Shown: piece after piece, positions 6,497 to 15,469 of the stretch
Layout: each line of letters begins with the position of its first letter
How positions within the stretch are numbered: position 1 is the first letter of the stretch
DNA from: Bythopirellula sp041737835
Lineage (GTDB): Bacteria; Planctomycetota; Planctomycetia; Pirellulales; Lacipirellulaceae
NCBI GenBank assembly: GCA_041737835.1
Contig: JBGSQY010000004.1
Length of the DNA stretch: 64,000 nt
Reading direction: 5' to 3' (one strand)
Program-made: the position numbers and the translations under genes
Notes under the pieces: generated by a model
Seen by the model: only the letters and a program-made list of their open reading frames with translations
Database searches by the model: none
What the model was told of the DNA's origin: nothing

Positions 6497-9394
6497 CTAC
6501 CAGCAAAGCTGGCCGGGACAGCCGCGACGTAACGCGGAACGTGAGCTCATCGCAATCCAACTCAAACACAATAGTACAATCGAACTGGGTTCGGGTACTG
6601 AAGTGGACGTGGTCGAGTAAGACGCGGTTAGCGATGCATATCCTGACTGCCACAACGCTAGGTCGCCGCTAGTGGCTCCATTCGGTGATCCACCCCGCTG
6701 CCAGACGAGAAAATCTCTTCCGTCAACATCGCCATCGAGATCGAAGTCCCCGGGCAGAGTAGCGGCTGCAATCACTTCGAGTTGCACGAAGTTTGTCAGG
6801 TAGCTGACTTGCCAATCAAGGCCAGTACCAATCGTTGGTAAATTGAGATTTGCGAAAGTTCCCGTCACGCCACCGCCTGCTTTGAAAATGCTAAAGGTTT
6901 GGCCTAGAACGGGCGCAAATTGGCCCTCGCCCAAGTCAATCAAATCGACAGTTAGGCTACCTGCTAGTGAAGCGGCTCCCGAAACGAAGAGTTGGTCGAA
7001 CTGAAGTTCCGCCAGGGGTCCGCCTATTTCTATTGCCAAATTCGCCGAGGTCCCCTGAGTGTAGTTGCCTGTAACGTCGAGTCGGCCAGGCGACATTCCA
7101 GGTGAGACGGTGCCACTAAGGTTGTTCAGATTCCCCACGACAGTACCTTCGCCAGCCAATGTGCCGTTAACGGTGACCTCGAAGGTACCGGCAGCAGGTG
7201 CAATGAGTCCGTCTCCCACTCGCACCCGTCCACCATTGGTTGCCAAATTCCAAAAATGCCCTTCCTCCAATGTCAGAGTGTCGCCGACCCGCAAGAACCC
7301 GTTCCCAAAGCTGATGAATCGTGAACCGGGGACCGCATAGCGGAAAGAGCCATCAACATTGAGCGTTGCGTTGTCGCCAATCGCGAAACCGCCTGCAACT
7401 TGCAGATAGTCGCCACCAACTCGCAGCATCGAAGTCGAATTCTGGACGTTCACATCACCATGGGCTGTCAAGCTGCCGATTGTCGCCTTGCCACCGGAGT
7501 GGACAGTGACGAAGTTGGCGATCGAATTTCCGCTACCGTTCGAAGTGAGAGTCCCGTTGTTGCGGACTTCGAGCGTGTTGCCGGCGGAGTAATTGAAATC
7601 GCCGTCGATGTTCATGGTGGCAGAATCGATGACATGGAAGTTGCCCGTGTCCTGCGCGTAGTCGCCAGTAGCATGTAGTAAACTTCCGGCATGTTCGACG
7701 ACGAGGTCTCCGTGGAGGATGAGGTCGGCCGTGGCGGCTTGGGCAGCGCTGCTAAATCGCGCTGTTCTGAGGTCGGTATTTCCCGCGCTGAACGTCGCAT
7801 TGCTGACATCGAAGTTGCCGGTGCTGCTATTTGTGAATGTACCGTCAACTGTGAAAGTGGAATTCTGAATGAAGTCGAAATTCCCGCCGTCTTGCTCGTA
7901 ATCACCGAGTACGTGCAGTAGGGTTCCTGAATTACTTAGCGTTAGATTATCATGGACTGTCATGCTCCCGACGCTGATCTGGGAGCCTGAATTGATAAGC
8001 ACGACTCCTGCTTCTAGAGAACTACCTGCGGCATCACCAAAAGTGACCGTGCTGTTTGTGATGAAGGACCCACTGCCCGTCTTTGTAAATGTGCCGTCAA
8101 CTGTGAAGTTGGAGTTCAGAATGACGACGAAATTCCCGCCGTCCTGCACGTAGTTGGTGAGGATTTGTAAGGCAGCACCATCCCTCACCTCAAAGTTGTC
8201 ATGGACGGTCATCTCATTGAGAACCACGTCCAGTCCATCTCGAATACTGACAACTCCCGCTTCTACAGTACTAGAAGCGGGATTATCGAGTGTGAAGTTG
8301 GTTTCCGACCACGCAACGACGAAGCTCCCATTACCCGTCTTCGTGAACGTGCCATCAACGTCAAACGAGGAATTCCTATCGACAACAAAGTCCCCACCGT
8401 CTTGAGTGTAGTTGGTGAGGATTTGTAAGGCAGCACCATCCCTCACCTCAAAGTTGTCATGGACGGTCATCTCATTGAGAACCACGTCCACGCCATCTCT
8501 AATACTTACCACCCCTGCTTCTACAGAACTCCCGGCCGGATTGCCGACGTTAAAGCTTGATCCCGGCCAGCCGACGTTAAAACTTCCATTGCCCGTCTTG
8601 GTGAAGGTGCCATCGACATCAAACGTGCTAGTATGACTTACGACAAAATCTCCCCCGTCCTGCACATAATTACCCAGTACTTGTAGTAATGCTGTATCAC
8701 GCAGTTCAAAATTGTCATGGACTGTCATCTCGTTGAGAACAACGTTCACGCCATCTCGAATACTTACCAACCCTGCTTCTACCGAACTTCCGACCGGATT
8801 GCCGACGTTGAAGCTTGATCCCGGCCAGCCGACGTTAAAACTCCCGTTGCCCGTCTTGGTGAAGGTGCCATCAACTGAGAAGGCGGAATTCTGATTGACG
8901 AGAAAATCCCCGCCATCCTGCTGGAAGTCGGTTAGAATATGCAGGCTAGCGACATTACCGACGTTGAAGTCATCGTGGACGATCATCTCATTGAGAGTCA
9001 TGTCGACTCCGTCACGTATGATGACAATTCCGGCTTCTACCGAACTGCCCGTTGGGTTGCCTATATTCAGATCTGCCCCGCCTTGAACAGTAAACTGTCC
9101 CGAAGGGCTGAACATCGTAAGCGTGCCGGGTATGTTCACCACCGGATTGCCCCAGCCGTTCATCTGCTGTATCCATAGCTCACCGTCCAGGCTGACATTG
9201 CCCGCGAAATTCAGCGTACCGCCAAAGGCCAACAGCCGCTCGCCATCCCAAGGGTTGGCAAGCTCGCTCGCGGTATCAGAACCGTCTTTGATGCCGGTAA
9301 CAGAATTCCAGGCCCCCTGAGCCTCAATACTAACAGCAAAAAGCAGAACCAAGATCACAAACGATTCTGCGCGCAATTCGTGCCATGTTTTCAT
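6497..9394 (-). CDS. Large repetitive PEP-CTERM surface protein with dockerin-like end
   Basis: The protein has 965 residues from ATG 9394, chosen because a signal peptide (hydrophobic to about residue 26, ending VSIEAQ) follows; the open frame runs further to 9496. The body is a chain of beta-strand repeats of about 86 residues built on EAGVVSIRDG, LNEMTVHDNF, YTQDGGDF and VDGTFTKTG. At least four copies are close enough that the DNA repeats with a 258-base period (about 8150-8900). Later copies have diverged. Near the C-terminus are a dockerin-like calcium loop (DFDLDGDVDGRDFLVWQ) and a PEP-CTERM sorting signal (VPEPSS, hydrophobic stretch, arginines). It is probably exported and anchored or processed at the envelope, with a beta-helix fold. 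Function is unknown; adhesion or a structural role is likely. Confidence 0.85.
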   Translation of the reverse strand: MKTWHELRAESFVILVLLFAVSIEAQGAWNSVTGIKDGSDTASELANPWDGERLLAFGGTLNFAGNVSLDGELWIQQMNGWGNPVVNIPGTLTMFSPSGQFTVQGGADLNIGNPTGSSVEAGIVIIRDGVDMTLNEMIVHDDFNVGNVASLHILTDFQQDGGDFLVNQNSAFSVDGTFTKTGNGSFNVGWPGSSFNVGNPVGSSVEAGLVSIRDGVNVVLNEMTVHDNFELRDTALLQVLGNYVQDGGDFVVSHTSTFDVDGTFTKTGNGSFNVGWPGSSFNVGNPAGSSVEAGVVSIRDGVDVVLNEMTVHDNFEVRDGAALQILTNYTQDGGDFVVDRNSSFDVDGTFTKTGNGSFVVAWSETNFTLDNPASSTVEAGVVSIRDGLDVVLNEMTVHDNFEVRDGAALQILTNYVQDGGNFVVILNSNFTVDGTFTKTGSGSFITNSTVTFGDAAGSSLEAGVVLINSGSQISVGSMTVHDNLTLSNSGTLLHVLGDYEQDGGNFDFIQNSTFTVDGTFTNSSTGNFDVSNATFSAGNTDLRTARFSSAAQAATADLILHGDLVVEHAGSLLHATGDYAQDTGNFHVIDSATMNIDGDFNYSAGNTLEVRNNGTLTSNGSGNSIANFVTVHSGGKATIGSLTAHGDVNVQNSTSMLRVGGDYLQVAGGFAIGDNATLNVDGSFRYAVPGSRFISFGNGFLRVGDTLTLEEGHFWNLATNGGRVRVGDGLIAPAAGTFEVTVNGTLAGEGTVVGNLNNLSGTVSPGMSPGRLDVTGNYTQGTSANLAIEIGGPLAELQFDQLFVSGAASLAGSLTVDLIDLGEGQFAPVLGQTFSIFKAGGGVTGTFANLNLPTIGTGLDWQVSYLTNFVQLEVIAAATLPGDFDLDGDVDGRDFLVWQRGGSPNGATSGDLALWQSGYASLTASYSTTSTSVPEPSSIVLLCLSWIAMSSRSALRRGCPGQLCW
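7900..9080. repeat. 258-base tandem coding repeats
   Basis: Inside the surface-protein gene the same sequence recurs every 258 bases (86 codons). For example, the TTGGTGAGGATTTGTAAGG stretch is near 8154 and again near 8412, and a TCATCTCNTTGAGAACNACG block recurs near 8209, 8467 and 8725. Near-identity of the middle copies points to recent duplication or gene conversion. Confidence 0.8.
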
Positions 9395-9737
9395 ACTAAG
9401 CGAGCCCACGATTGAAGTTCTCACGAAAGAAGGGAGCGTAATATACGTCCAATGATGTGTGGGATTGTAGCAGCGCTGACCAAGAATCACCACCAAGTCA
9501 GAGTACCGACAGGAATGGCATTAAGCCGGGATTTTCTATCTAGCCCCTGAGGGGGGGGATCGTGGACTGGATTCCCGACGGCTTGGGATGGGCGGAGCGA
9601 AGAACTTCCTCCCATGACCTTCCCCCCATTCAAATAGGGGGCTCGCCTGGGGGAATCTTCGCATGGAACACTTCGTGAAAGACCCTCCCGGAGTACCGGA
9701 AGAGGGGAATAAAAACCACACGGAGTGTGGTGCCACT
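9395..9737. other. Intergenic: terminator and upstream region of surface protein
   Basis: No gene is seen in this 343-base space. It holds a G-run (9550-9559), a CCCCC...GGGGG hairpin around 9624-9642 and the terminator of the DUF1559 gene at its right end. The left part must contain the promoter of the surface-protein gene; no clear sigma-70 boxes were picked out. Confidence 0.5.
9708..9731 (-). terminator. Intrinsic terminator of the DUF1559 gene
   Basis: On the minus strand a 7-base stem (ACCACAC/GTGTGGT) closes a TCC triloop (GGA on the plus strand), and the stem runs into TTTTTATT. It lies seven bases past the stop codon. Confidence 0.8.
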
Positions 9738-10871
9738 CTACAGCCCACCGTCGTTGCGCGTGCCGAGGGTGGCCCAGACGCGGGTGTCGACTTCGAAACT
9801 TTCGGTGTCGACCGAGCCGTCGCAGCGGCCGGCGTTGAAGCCGGCGGGGTGGGGGCCGCCGAAGTGTTCTTGATATTGCGAGCCCTTCTTATCGGCCTGC
9901 GGATCGTTGCGGTCGTAGTCGTAGTCGCGCATGGGGGCGTAGCGCTGGCCGCCGGTCGCGCGGCCGGTGATGCGAATCGTGTCATAGCTGTAGCCGGCAT
10001 ACATGGGTCCGTCGTCGGCCGGGTTGTCGCGGGCGAGGCGGTTCGTTTGATTATCGAGCGGCGAATCGACGCTCACCGTTTCATAGTAAAACTCGTAGAG
10101 CCATTTCTCGGCGACGAGCAACGTTGTGGTCGTGCCGTCGGTGATTTGTTTGAGCTTCGCGCCGCTATGATCGCCAACGATGCCGTTCCAGTTGGCATCG
10201 AGCCATGCTTGATCGTTGCGCCACGTGCAGTCGGGGAAACCGCCGCGGCAATCGGAGACCACGAACGGCACCTTGATAATCGGCCCGAGTCCTGAACCGG
10301 AGAAAGCGACGCTGCCGGCGTTGGCGGCGTAGTCGGTCTTGGCCGCTTGATCGAGCGTTTGGGAATTCCAAGTCATCAGATAGACCGCGGGGTAAAGCCG
10401 CGCTTCACGCCGCGTGGGGCAGTGGAACAGCGGAATCACCGACTGGCCGACCTGCGTGATCGCCGTCTTGAGGGGTTCGCCGGTGAGGCCGAGCCCGAGA
10501 TTGGCAATCGCGTGTTGCTCCAAATAAGGGAGCGTTTGATAGATCCAGCCCCCAGGCTGGCGCGGACCCGTGCCGACGTTGGGGTCTCCCATCCAAGAGG
10601 CGCTCCACCCCCCGGCGGGAAAAGCCCGGTGCGCGGTTTCGTAATTCAACATGCCGACGGCGATCTGCCGGAGATTGTTTTTGCATTGGGCGAGTCGGGC
10701 CGATTCGCGCGCGGCTTGAATCGCGGGGAGCAACAGGGCGACCAGCACGCCGATGATGGCGATCACCACCAGCAACTCAACCAGCGTGAAGCCGCGGGGG
10801 TTCGCTATGTTGGTGACTCGCCTGCGCATGAACGGCACCGATCGAGACGTTGCACGAAAAGAAGTGGCCAC
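9738..10871 (-). CDS. DUF1559 prepilin-like protein
   Basis: This 377-residue protein belongs to the planctomycete DUF1559 group. The N-terminus has a class III (type IV pilin) signal, RGFTLVELLVVIAIIGVLVALL, with cleavage expected after the glycine near residue 28. Next comes the conserved AARESARLAQCKNNLRQIAVGMLNYE segment. The large C-terminal domain contains the usual CPTRR (about residue 151), a DGTTTTLLVAEK region and an HPAGFNAGRCDGSV ending. A start at ATG 10829 (MRRRVTN) gives a more typical leader than the longer frame, so the exact start is uncertain. Such proteins are very numerous in planctomycetes and are thought to be processed by prepilin peptidase into pseudopilins; the specific role is unknown. 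Confidence 0.88.
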   Translation of the reverse strand: MATSFRATSRSVPFMRRRVTNIANPRGFTLVELLVVIAIIGVLVALLLPAIQAARESARLAQCKNNLRQIAVGMLNYETAHRAFPAGGWSASWMGDPNVGTGPRQPGGWIYQTLPYLEQHAIANLGLGLTGEPLKTAITQVGQSVIPLFHCPTRREARLYPAVYLMTWNSQTLDQAAKTDYAANAGSVAFSGSGLGPIIKVPFVVSDCRGGFPDCTWRNDQAWLDANWNGIVGDHSGAKLKQITDGTTTTLLVAEKWLYEFYYETVSVDSPLDNQTNRLARDNPADDGPMYAGYSYDTIRITGRATGGQRYAPMRDYDYDRNDPQADKKGSQYQEHFGGPHPAGFNAGRCDGSVDTESFEVDTRVWATLGTRNDGGL

Positions 10872-10991
10872 GAGAAGCCGTGGATTGGGATAAGCAGCAC
10901 GTTCAATCGTAGCAAAACGCGTGGCGAGTCGAGCCGGATTGCGAAATGTCGCATACGGTTTGCGGAAGGTGGGGTGGTTGGGTGCGGATTT

Positions 10992-11034
10992 GCCCCGGGT
11001 GTACTGACGGCAGCACCGTCAGATCACCCGGGGC
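10992..11034 (-). terminator. Long hairpin after the DUF1460 gene
   Basis: Outer arms GCCCCGGGTG and CACCCGGGGC (10992-11001, 11025-11034) and inner arms CTGACGG and CCGTCAG (11004-11010, 11016-11022) form a strong two-part stem, a few bases past the stop of the DUF1460 gene. There is no clear T-run, so it may be a terminator or an mRNA-stabilising palindrome. Confidence 0.6.
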
Positions 11035-11045
11035 TAAATTTTCGT

Positions 11046-12092
11046 TCAAAACTTGGCTTCGTCGCCGGAGGGAAGGGTGACGCGGGGGGCGGCGGGGCCG
11101 TCGATTTCGCGTAAGCTGTCGAGCGGTTGTTCGCGCAAGCGCAGAAACTTGAAGCCGACCAAGCGGGGTTTGCCCTCGGCGTCGTTCTTGGCGTTGTCCT
11201 TGGTCGAGCGGGCGATGTATTCGTCGATCGGTTCTTCGCGAACCTTGGGCACGGTCGAATGAATGAGATTGAGTTCGCCCTCTGCGTTCTTTTCGCTTTT
11301 TGGGCCGCGGCCAATCAGACCGACGTGCCCCACGAACGCGCTGGTCGGCTTTTTAGATGAATCAGGAACGCTGGCGCGGACGATGTTCACGAAGTCGCCT
11401 TCTTGCAAATCCTGCCGAGCGCGGTCGATCTCTTCATACGGCAAGTAAATATCTTCGTGCTTTTGAACCGGCACGTCGACGGTGAGCTTGTAGCGATTCT
11501 TGAAGAACCGGGCGCGATCGATCGTGCTGGAGAATCTCGCCGCGCTGTCGCCCGCAAGATCGGCGGTGATGTCTTCGACGAGCCAACGGTTGGATGTGTT
11601 CCAGTCGGCTTCGGTATAGTGGTTGCGCGTCGTGACGCCGAGGTGGCCATCGCGGTAGCGCAAACGCTGGAGCATTTTCATAAAGCTGGGCCAATTCTGC
11701 GCGAGCGCCATCGCGTAGGTGTGTTCGGCGAAGACGACGCAATCGCTTTTGTCCAAGCAGTAGATCGGCTGCGGGTCGTAAGGTTCAAACGGCATTTCGC
11801 CGAGCAGATAGATTTCGTAAGGCTGGCCGATGTTCTTGCGGGCTAGATGGACGATCCGCTGGCGGAGATCCGGCTCGGCGACGCTGATGTATCGAAGATA
11901 GGCATCGACTTCCGATTCGTTGAATTTGTAAAGCGGCTTGTCGAGCAGTTCGGCGATCACTGCGGCATCCAGACCTTGTTGCTGGCAAATCTTGGTTTGC
12001 TCGTCGGTTAACTCGGCGGCAATCGCAGAAGTCGTGCAGATGGCCAAGCAAAGAAAAGCGATCCGCCATGGTGAAAATGTTGTGGGCCGCAT
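11046..12092 (-). CDS. DUF1460 (NlpC/P60-like) envelope protein
   Basis: The protein has 348 residues with a signal peptide (hydrophobic 11-25, ending IAA). It matches the DUF1460 group, which has an NlpC/P60-like cysteine peptidase or amidase fold. The YCLDKSDCVVFAEHTYAMAL block (about 113-132) holds the likely catalytic cysteine (SDC), and FVGHVGLIGRG (about 260-270) the likely catalytic histidine. The segment ARKNIGQPYEIYLLGE precedes the cysteine as in other members. It probably acts on peptidoglycan peptides or a similar amide in the periplasm; the substrate is not known. A lone gene, it is followed by a strong hairpin and divergent from the carbonic-anhydrase-like gene. Confidence 0.8.
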   Translation of the reverse strand: MRPTTFSPWRIAFLCLAICTTSAIAAELTDEQTKICQQQGLDAAVIAELLDKPLYKFNESEVDAYLRYISVAEPDLRQRIVHLARKNIGQPYEIYLLGEMPFEPYDPQPIYCLDKSDCVVFAEHTYAMALAQNWPSFMKMLQRLRYRDGHLGVTTRNHYTEADWNTSNRWLVEDITADLAGDSAARFSSTIDRARFFKNRYKLTVDVPVQKHEDIYLPYEEIDRARQDLQEGDFVNIVRASVPDSSKKPTSAFVGHVGLIGRGPKSEKNAEGELNLIHSTVPKVREEPIDEYIARSTKDNAKNDAEGKPRLVGFKFLRLREQPLDSLREIDGPAAPRVTLPSGDEAKF

Positions 12093-12199
12093 GGTGTTGC
12101 CTTCCTGATGACAAGCTGAGCAAAATGGTACTTTATCCAGCGTATCGCTAGGTGGCTCTCAAAACTAGCTTCATCGTTTTCGTAGAAGGAAAAAACGCC

Positions 12200-12736
12200 G
12201 TGGGAGTTCGATCATTTGGAGGCAAGTTGCCGCAACTTGGCGAACGCGTGTACGTCGATCCGGCAGCGGCGGTCATCGGCGACGTTGTGCTGGGGGATGA
12301 CGTGAGCGTCTGGCCGGGGGCGGTCATTCGTGGCGATTTGCTGCCGATCATGGTGGGGAAGCGCTCGAACGTGCAAGACAACGCCGTGCTGCACACAACT
12401 CACAAGAGCACGTACAACCCCGACGGTTGGCCACTCGTGATTGGCGAAGACGTGGTGATCGGTCACCGCGCGGTGCTGCATGGTTGCCGTGTGGGGAATC
12501 AGGTGCTCATCGGAATCGGGGCAGTCGTCAACGACGGCGCAGTGATCGAAGACGAAGTGATCGTCGGTGCGGGCTGTTTGGTGCCGCCGGGGAAGACGCT
12601 CGCGAGCGGTTACGTTTATGTCGGCAACCCGGCAAAGCAGTTGCGGCCCATCACCGAATCAGAGCGAACGTTCTTCACCTATTCGCCGGCGAATTATGTG
12701 CGTTTGAAGGATCAGTATTTGGCGGAGGAGAAATGA
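12200..12736 (+). CDS. Gamma-carbonic-anhydrase-like hexapeptide protein
   Basis: The protein has 178 residues with left-handed beta-helix hexapeptide repeats throughout (for example VIGDVVLGDDVSVWPGAVIRGD). The gamma-class metal ligands are present: His65 in VLHTTH, then His89 and His94 in IGHRAVLHGC. Members are trimers with zinc or iron at subunit interfaces; many (YrdA/CaiE type) have no proven carbonic anhydrase activity. GTG 12200 is chosen as start because GAAGGA lies nine bases upstream and GGKLPQLGERVYVDP then begins where the family usually does; the frame extends back to GTG 12152. It is convergent with the MFS gene, sharing a hairpin terminator. Confidence 0.85.
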   Translation: MGVRSFGGKLPQLGERVYVDPAAAVIGDVVLGDDVSVWPGAVIRGDLLPIMVGKRSNVQDNAVLHTTHKSTYNPDGWPLVIGEDVVIGHRAVLHGCRVGNQVLIGIGAVVNDGAVIEDEVIVGAGCLVPPGKTLASGYVYVGNPAKQLRPITESERTFFTYSPANYVRLKDQYLAEEK

Positions 12737-12738
12737 AC

Positions 12739-12755
12739 GGCAGCGGGACGCTGCC
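12739..12755. terminator. Bidirectional GGA-triloop hairpin
   Basis: GGCAGCG-GGA-CGCTGCC lies two bases past the carbonic-anhydrase-like stop and just before the convergent MFS stop, and is followed by CGGCTAAC. The 25-base sequence CGGCAGCGGGACGCTGCCGG + CTAAC is repeated exactly at 14430-14454. Confidence 0.7.
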
Positions 12756-12764
12756 GGCTAACAT

Positions 12765-14393
12765 TTATTTGGATGCGGGGATTTCGCCGGGGCGGTAATC
12801 GGGGAGCCAGCGGCAGGGGAAGAGGGCCAACAGCGCCAAGCACGACAACACGAGAAAGCCGATCTTGAGCGACGTTAAGCGCGACTCGGTGTTGATCCGC
12901 ACGGCTTCTTCGACCTTCTCGGCGGTGGCGTTCGTGTTGGCCAGCCGCGTTTCGAGTTGGTCATTGCTGATGAAGTTGATGCTATCGAGATTAAACTCCT
13001 CGGCGAGTTCGGTCGTTTTGAATTCCGCGGGGATCACGGGATTGTCGATCAGTTTGTCGTTGATGAGCGAGCTCACCAAACCCACGAGCAGCGCGCCCAT
13101 CAATGCCGTCCCCACGGCGGCGGCCAGATTCTGCGTCACGCCGCGCAGCGAACCGACGTCGCTGGCGAGTTCCTTGCGTGCGCTGGTTACCAACACGTTG
13201 AACAGCAACGTCACGAGCGCGCCTTGCCCAAGCCCCACGGTAATGAGCCCCACGATCACGGGAAAGACGCTCCAGTCGTTCCGCGCGACGAACGCCAACC
13301 AACAGGTTCCCACCATCACCAGCAAAAATGCGGCGCGGGCGATTTGCCGCGGGGTGTAGCGGTCGTAAAGCCGCACGATCAAGATCGCGGTGAAGAAAAC
13401 CGTCAGCATGAACGGCATCATCGCGATAGAAGTCGCCATGCTGGTGCGGCCTTGCACGATTTGAATGTAGAGCGGCACGGAAAAGTTAATGGCGGCTTCC
13501 ATGCTCACGATCATGAACAGCGTGACGACCGCCGCCCATTCGCGGGGTGAATCGACCACTTCTAAAGCCAAAAGGGGTGTGCCGCCGGAATTGGCCGTGC
13601 GGTGTGTCCAATACAAAAAGCCGCTGCCGATGACCAAGCCGATGAGGATCATGATCGGCGCGGGAGACATGCCAAGCACGTCGAGCGGTGCGTTGGGTCC
13701 TGCCAGCAAGAGCCCCCAATTCCGTACATTATTAAAGCCAAACGTGATGAGAATAATTGCCACAGCCGCCAGGACAACCCCCACGACGTCGATCTTCACC
13801 GCGGGATTGGGCTCAGAGTTCTTGAGTTTGAAACTGAGAAACAGAATCGCGCCGGCGTGAAGGATGAGCAAGGCAAAAGCGAGCCGCCAGTTGATCATCG
13901 CCAAGAAACCGACGAGCACAAACGCGAGCACCCCCGCGATCGCGCGGGCCGAACCGAGCCAACCGACGGCTTCGGCCTGTTGCCGTCCGCGATAGTGATT
14001 GGCGATTAGCACCACGAGCGTCGGCACCAAACCGGCGGCACCGAGTCCCGCTAAACCTTGCGCGGCGAGCATCACCTTGGCCGTCGGGCTGACGACCATC
14101 AGCAGCATCGCCACGCCGAGCATACCCACGGCGGCTTGAAAGAAAATCTTCGCGCCGAAGCGTTGGCTGAGTTTGGCCCCCAAGAGAATGAAGCCGGAAA
14201 CGCCCAAGGAATAGAGGACAATCGCCGTGCCGACGGTGGTGGGTTGGGTGTCGAAGCTTTCAACCATGCCCCCCATCGAAACCGGCAATGCCGCGACATT
14301 GAACGACATGAGCGCTTGGCCCATGGCGATCACGATCATGGGAAGCCAAGATTCGCGTGGTTCATCGGCGAGCGTGTTGGTGGTGTTGGTCAT
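12765..14393 (-). CDS. MFS drug-efflux-type transporter (DHA2/EmrB-like)
   Basis: This 542-residue inner-membrane protein has about 14 hydrophobic segments, the count of the DHA2 (EmrB/QacA) family. The N-terminal half has the usual sequence of a LYSLGVSGFILLGAKLSQRFGAK loop (motif A region, about 61-83) and a GLGAAGLVPTLVVL segment (motif C-like). A hydrophilic stretch near 440-500 lies before the last membrane segment. Members export drugs or metabolites by proton antiport; the substrate cannot be told. It starts with ATG and is followed at its 3' end by the GGA hairpin shared with the convergent gene. It is probably monocistronic or follows the glutaminase gene, 69 bases upstream. Confidence 0.85.
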   Translation of the reverse strand: MTNTTNTLADEPRESWLPMIVIAMGQALMSFNVAALPVSMGGMVESFDTQPTTVGTAIVLYSLGVSGFILLGAKLSQRFGAKIFFQAAVGMLGVAMLLMVVSPTAKVMLAAQGLAGLGAAGLVPTLVVLIANHYRGRQQAEAVGWLGSARAIAGVLAFVLVGFLAMINWRLAFALLILHAGAILFLSFKLKNSEPNPAVKIDVVGVVLAAVAIILITFGFNNVRNWGLLLAGPNAPLDVLGMSPAPIMILIGLVIGSGFLYWTHRTANSGGTPLLALEVVDSPREWAAVVTLFMIVSMEAAINFSVPLYIQIVQGRTSMATSIAMMPFMLTVFFTAILIVRLYDRYTPRQIARAAFLLVMVGTCWLAFVARNDWSVFPVIVGLITVGLGQGALVTLLFNVLVTSARKELASDVGSLRGVTQNLAAAVGTALMGALLVGLVSSLINDKLIDNPVIPAEFKTTELAEEFNLDSINFISNDQLETRLANTNATAEKVEEAVRINTESRLTSLKIGFLVLSCLALLALFPCRWLPDYRPGEIPASK

Positions 14394-14430
14394 GGCGATT
14401 TGTGCTCTTGATGGGAAAGTTTGTCTACAC

Positions 14431-14447
14431 GGCAGCGGGACGCTGCC
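14431..14447. terminator. GGA-triloop hairpin after glsA
   Basis: GGCAGCG-GGA-CGCTGCC, identical to 12739-12755, lies between the glutaminase stop and the MFS start on the minus strand. It is flanked by CGGCTAAC on the plus strand. Confidence 0.65.
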
Positions 14448-14462
14448 GGCTAACGTGCATTT

Positions 14463-15443
14463 TTATTCGGCGGGTTGGGAGACGAAGAGGTCCATTCCTA
14501 AGCGCTGCGAGAGGAACTTCGCAACGAGTTGTCCTTTAATACTGTTGCCGGCTTTGTCGAGGGGTGGGGCGAACGTTCCGAGGCCGCCTTTGCCCGGCGA
14601 GACCGTGACGATGCCGCCGCCGATGCCGCTTTTGCCCGGCAGGCCAATTTCGTAGAGCCAATCCCCCGACGTTTCGTACAACCCGGCGGTGGCCATAATC
14701 GTGAGCGCGTAGTGGCAGACGGATGGATCGACGACGCGCTGCTTGGTGATCGGATTCACTCCTCCGTCAGCAAGCGTGGCCCCCATCACGGCAAGGTCCT
14801 TGGCCGACACGTTGAGCGAACATTGCTTGGTGTAGAGATCGGTCGCCACGGCGGGATCCAAATAAATGCGGCCGAAACTTTGCAGCATCCGCGAGATCGC
14901 CTGATTGCGAAAATTCGTGTCGGTGGCGCTTTGATACACTTCGTCGTTCATCGAAAGCGCTCTGCCAGCAAATCGCGATAGTCCGTCGTGAATGAATTGC
15001 CATTTCTCTTCGAACGTGTTGCCGGGGACCAAACTTGTGGTGGCAATCGCACCGGCGTTGACCATCGGATTGGTGCGGCCTTCGTCACCCCGTTCGATCG
15101 CGGCGAGCGAGTTGAACGCATAGCCCGTGGCGTTGACTCCAATCTTCTCGCGCATTTCGTCGGGGCCCAAGGCCTCGCACACCAGCGCAAAAACAAACGG
15201 TTTGGAGACGCTCATGATCGTAAATTCGTGATCGGCCGCACCGACGGAGAAGATATTGCCCTCGTTGCCGACGACACAAATGCCGAATAGGTCCGACGGC
15301 ACTCGCGCAAGCGCGGGATAAACTTGAGAATTCTGTCCGTCGGTGTTGCCGGCGAATTTTGCGTGGGCTTCTTCGACGAGCTCACGGATCAGCTCCGCAG
15401 GGGGAAGATGACCGGTAGAGACGTAAGGTTGTGGACTTGCCAT
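14463..15443 (-). CDS. glsA: Glutaminase A
   Basis: The enzyme hydrolyses glutamine to glutamate and ammonia in the cytoplasm. The 326-residue length fits the GlsA family without extra domains. The serine beta-lactamase-like SxxK motif is at Ser78-Lys81 (SVSKPF). Other family blocks are GRTNPMVNAGAIATTSL (about 132-148), SLNVSAKDLAVMGATLADGG (about 219-238) and GKSGIGGGI (about 280-288). All expected residues are visible. It may help acid resistance or nitrogen balance; no partner transporter is adjacent. The next gene upstream on the same strand (SHD1 protein) is 26 bases away. Confidence 0.93.
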   Translation of the reverse strand: MASPQPYVSTGHLPPAELIRELVEEAHAKFAGNTDGQNSQVYPALARVPSDLFGICVVGNEGNIFSVGAADHEFTIMSVSKPFVFALVCEALGPDEMREKIGVNATGYAFNSLAAIERGDEGRTNPMVNAGAIATTSLVPGNTFEEKWQFIHDGLSRFAGRALSMNDEVYQSATDTNFRNQAISRMLQSFGRIYLDPAVATDLYTKQCSLNVSAKDLAVMGATLADGGVNPITKQRVVDPSVCHYALTIMATAGLYETSGDWLYEIGLPGKSGIGGGIVTVSPGKGGLGTFAPPLDKAGNSIKGQLVAKFLSQRLGMDLFVSQPAE

Positions 15444-15469
15444 GTTTATTGACTCATCTGTTGTGTGAA

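Noticed and set aside
7900..9080. Regular repeats that could suggest a CRISPR or satellite array
   Set aside because: The period is 258 bases, in frame with a surface-protein gene, and there are no short repeat-spacer units.
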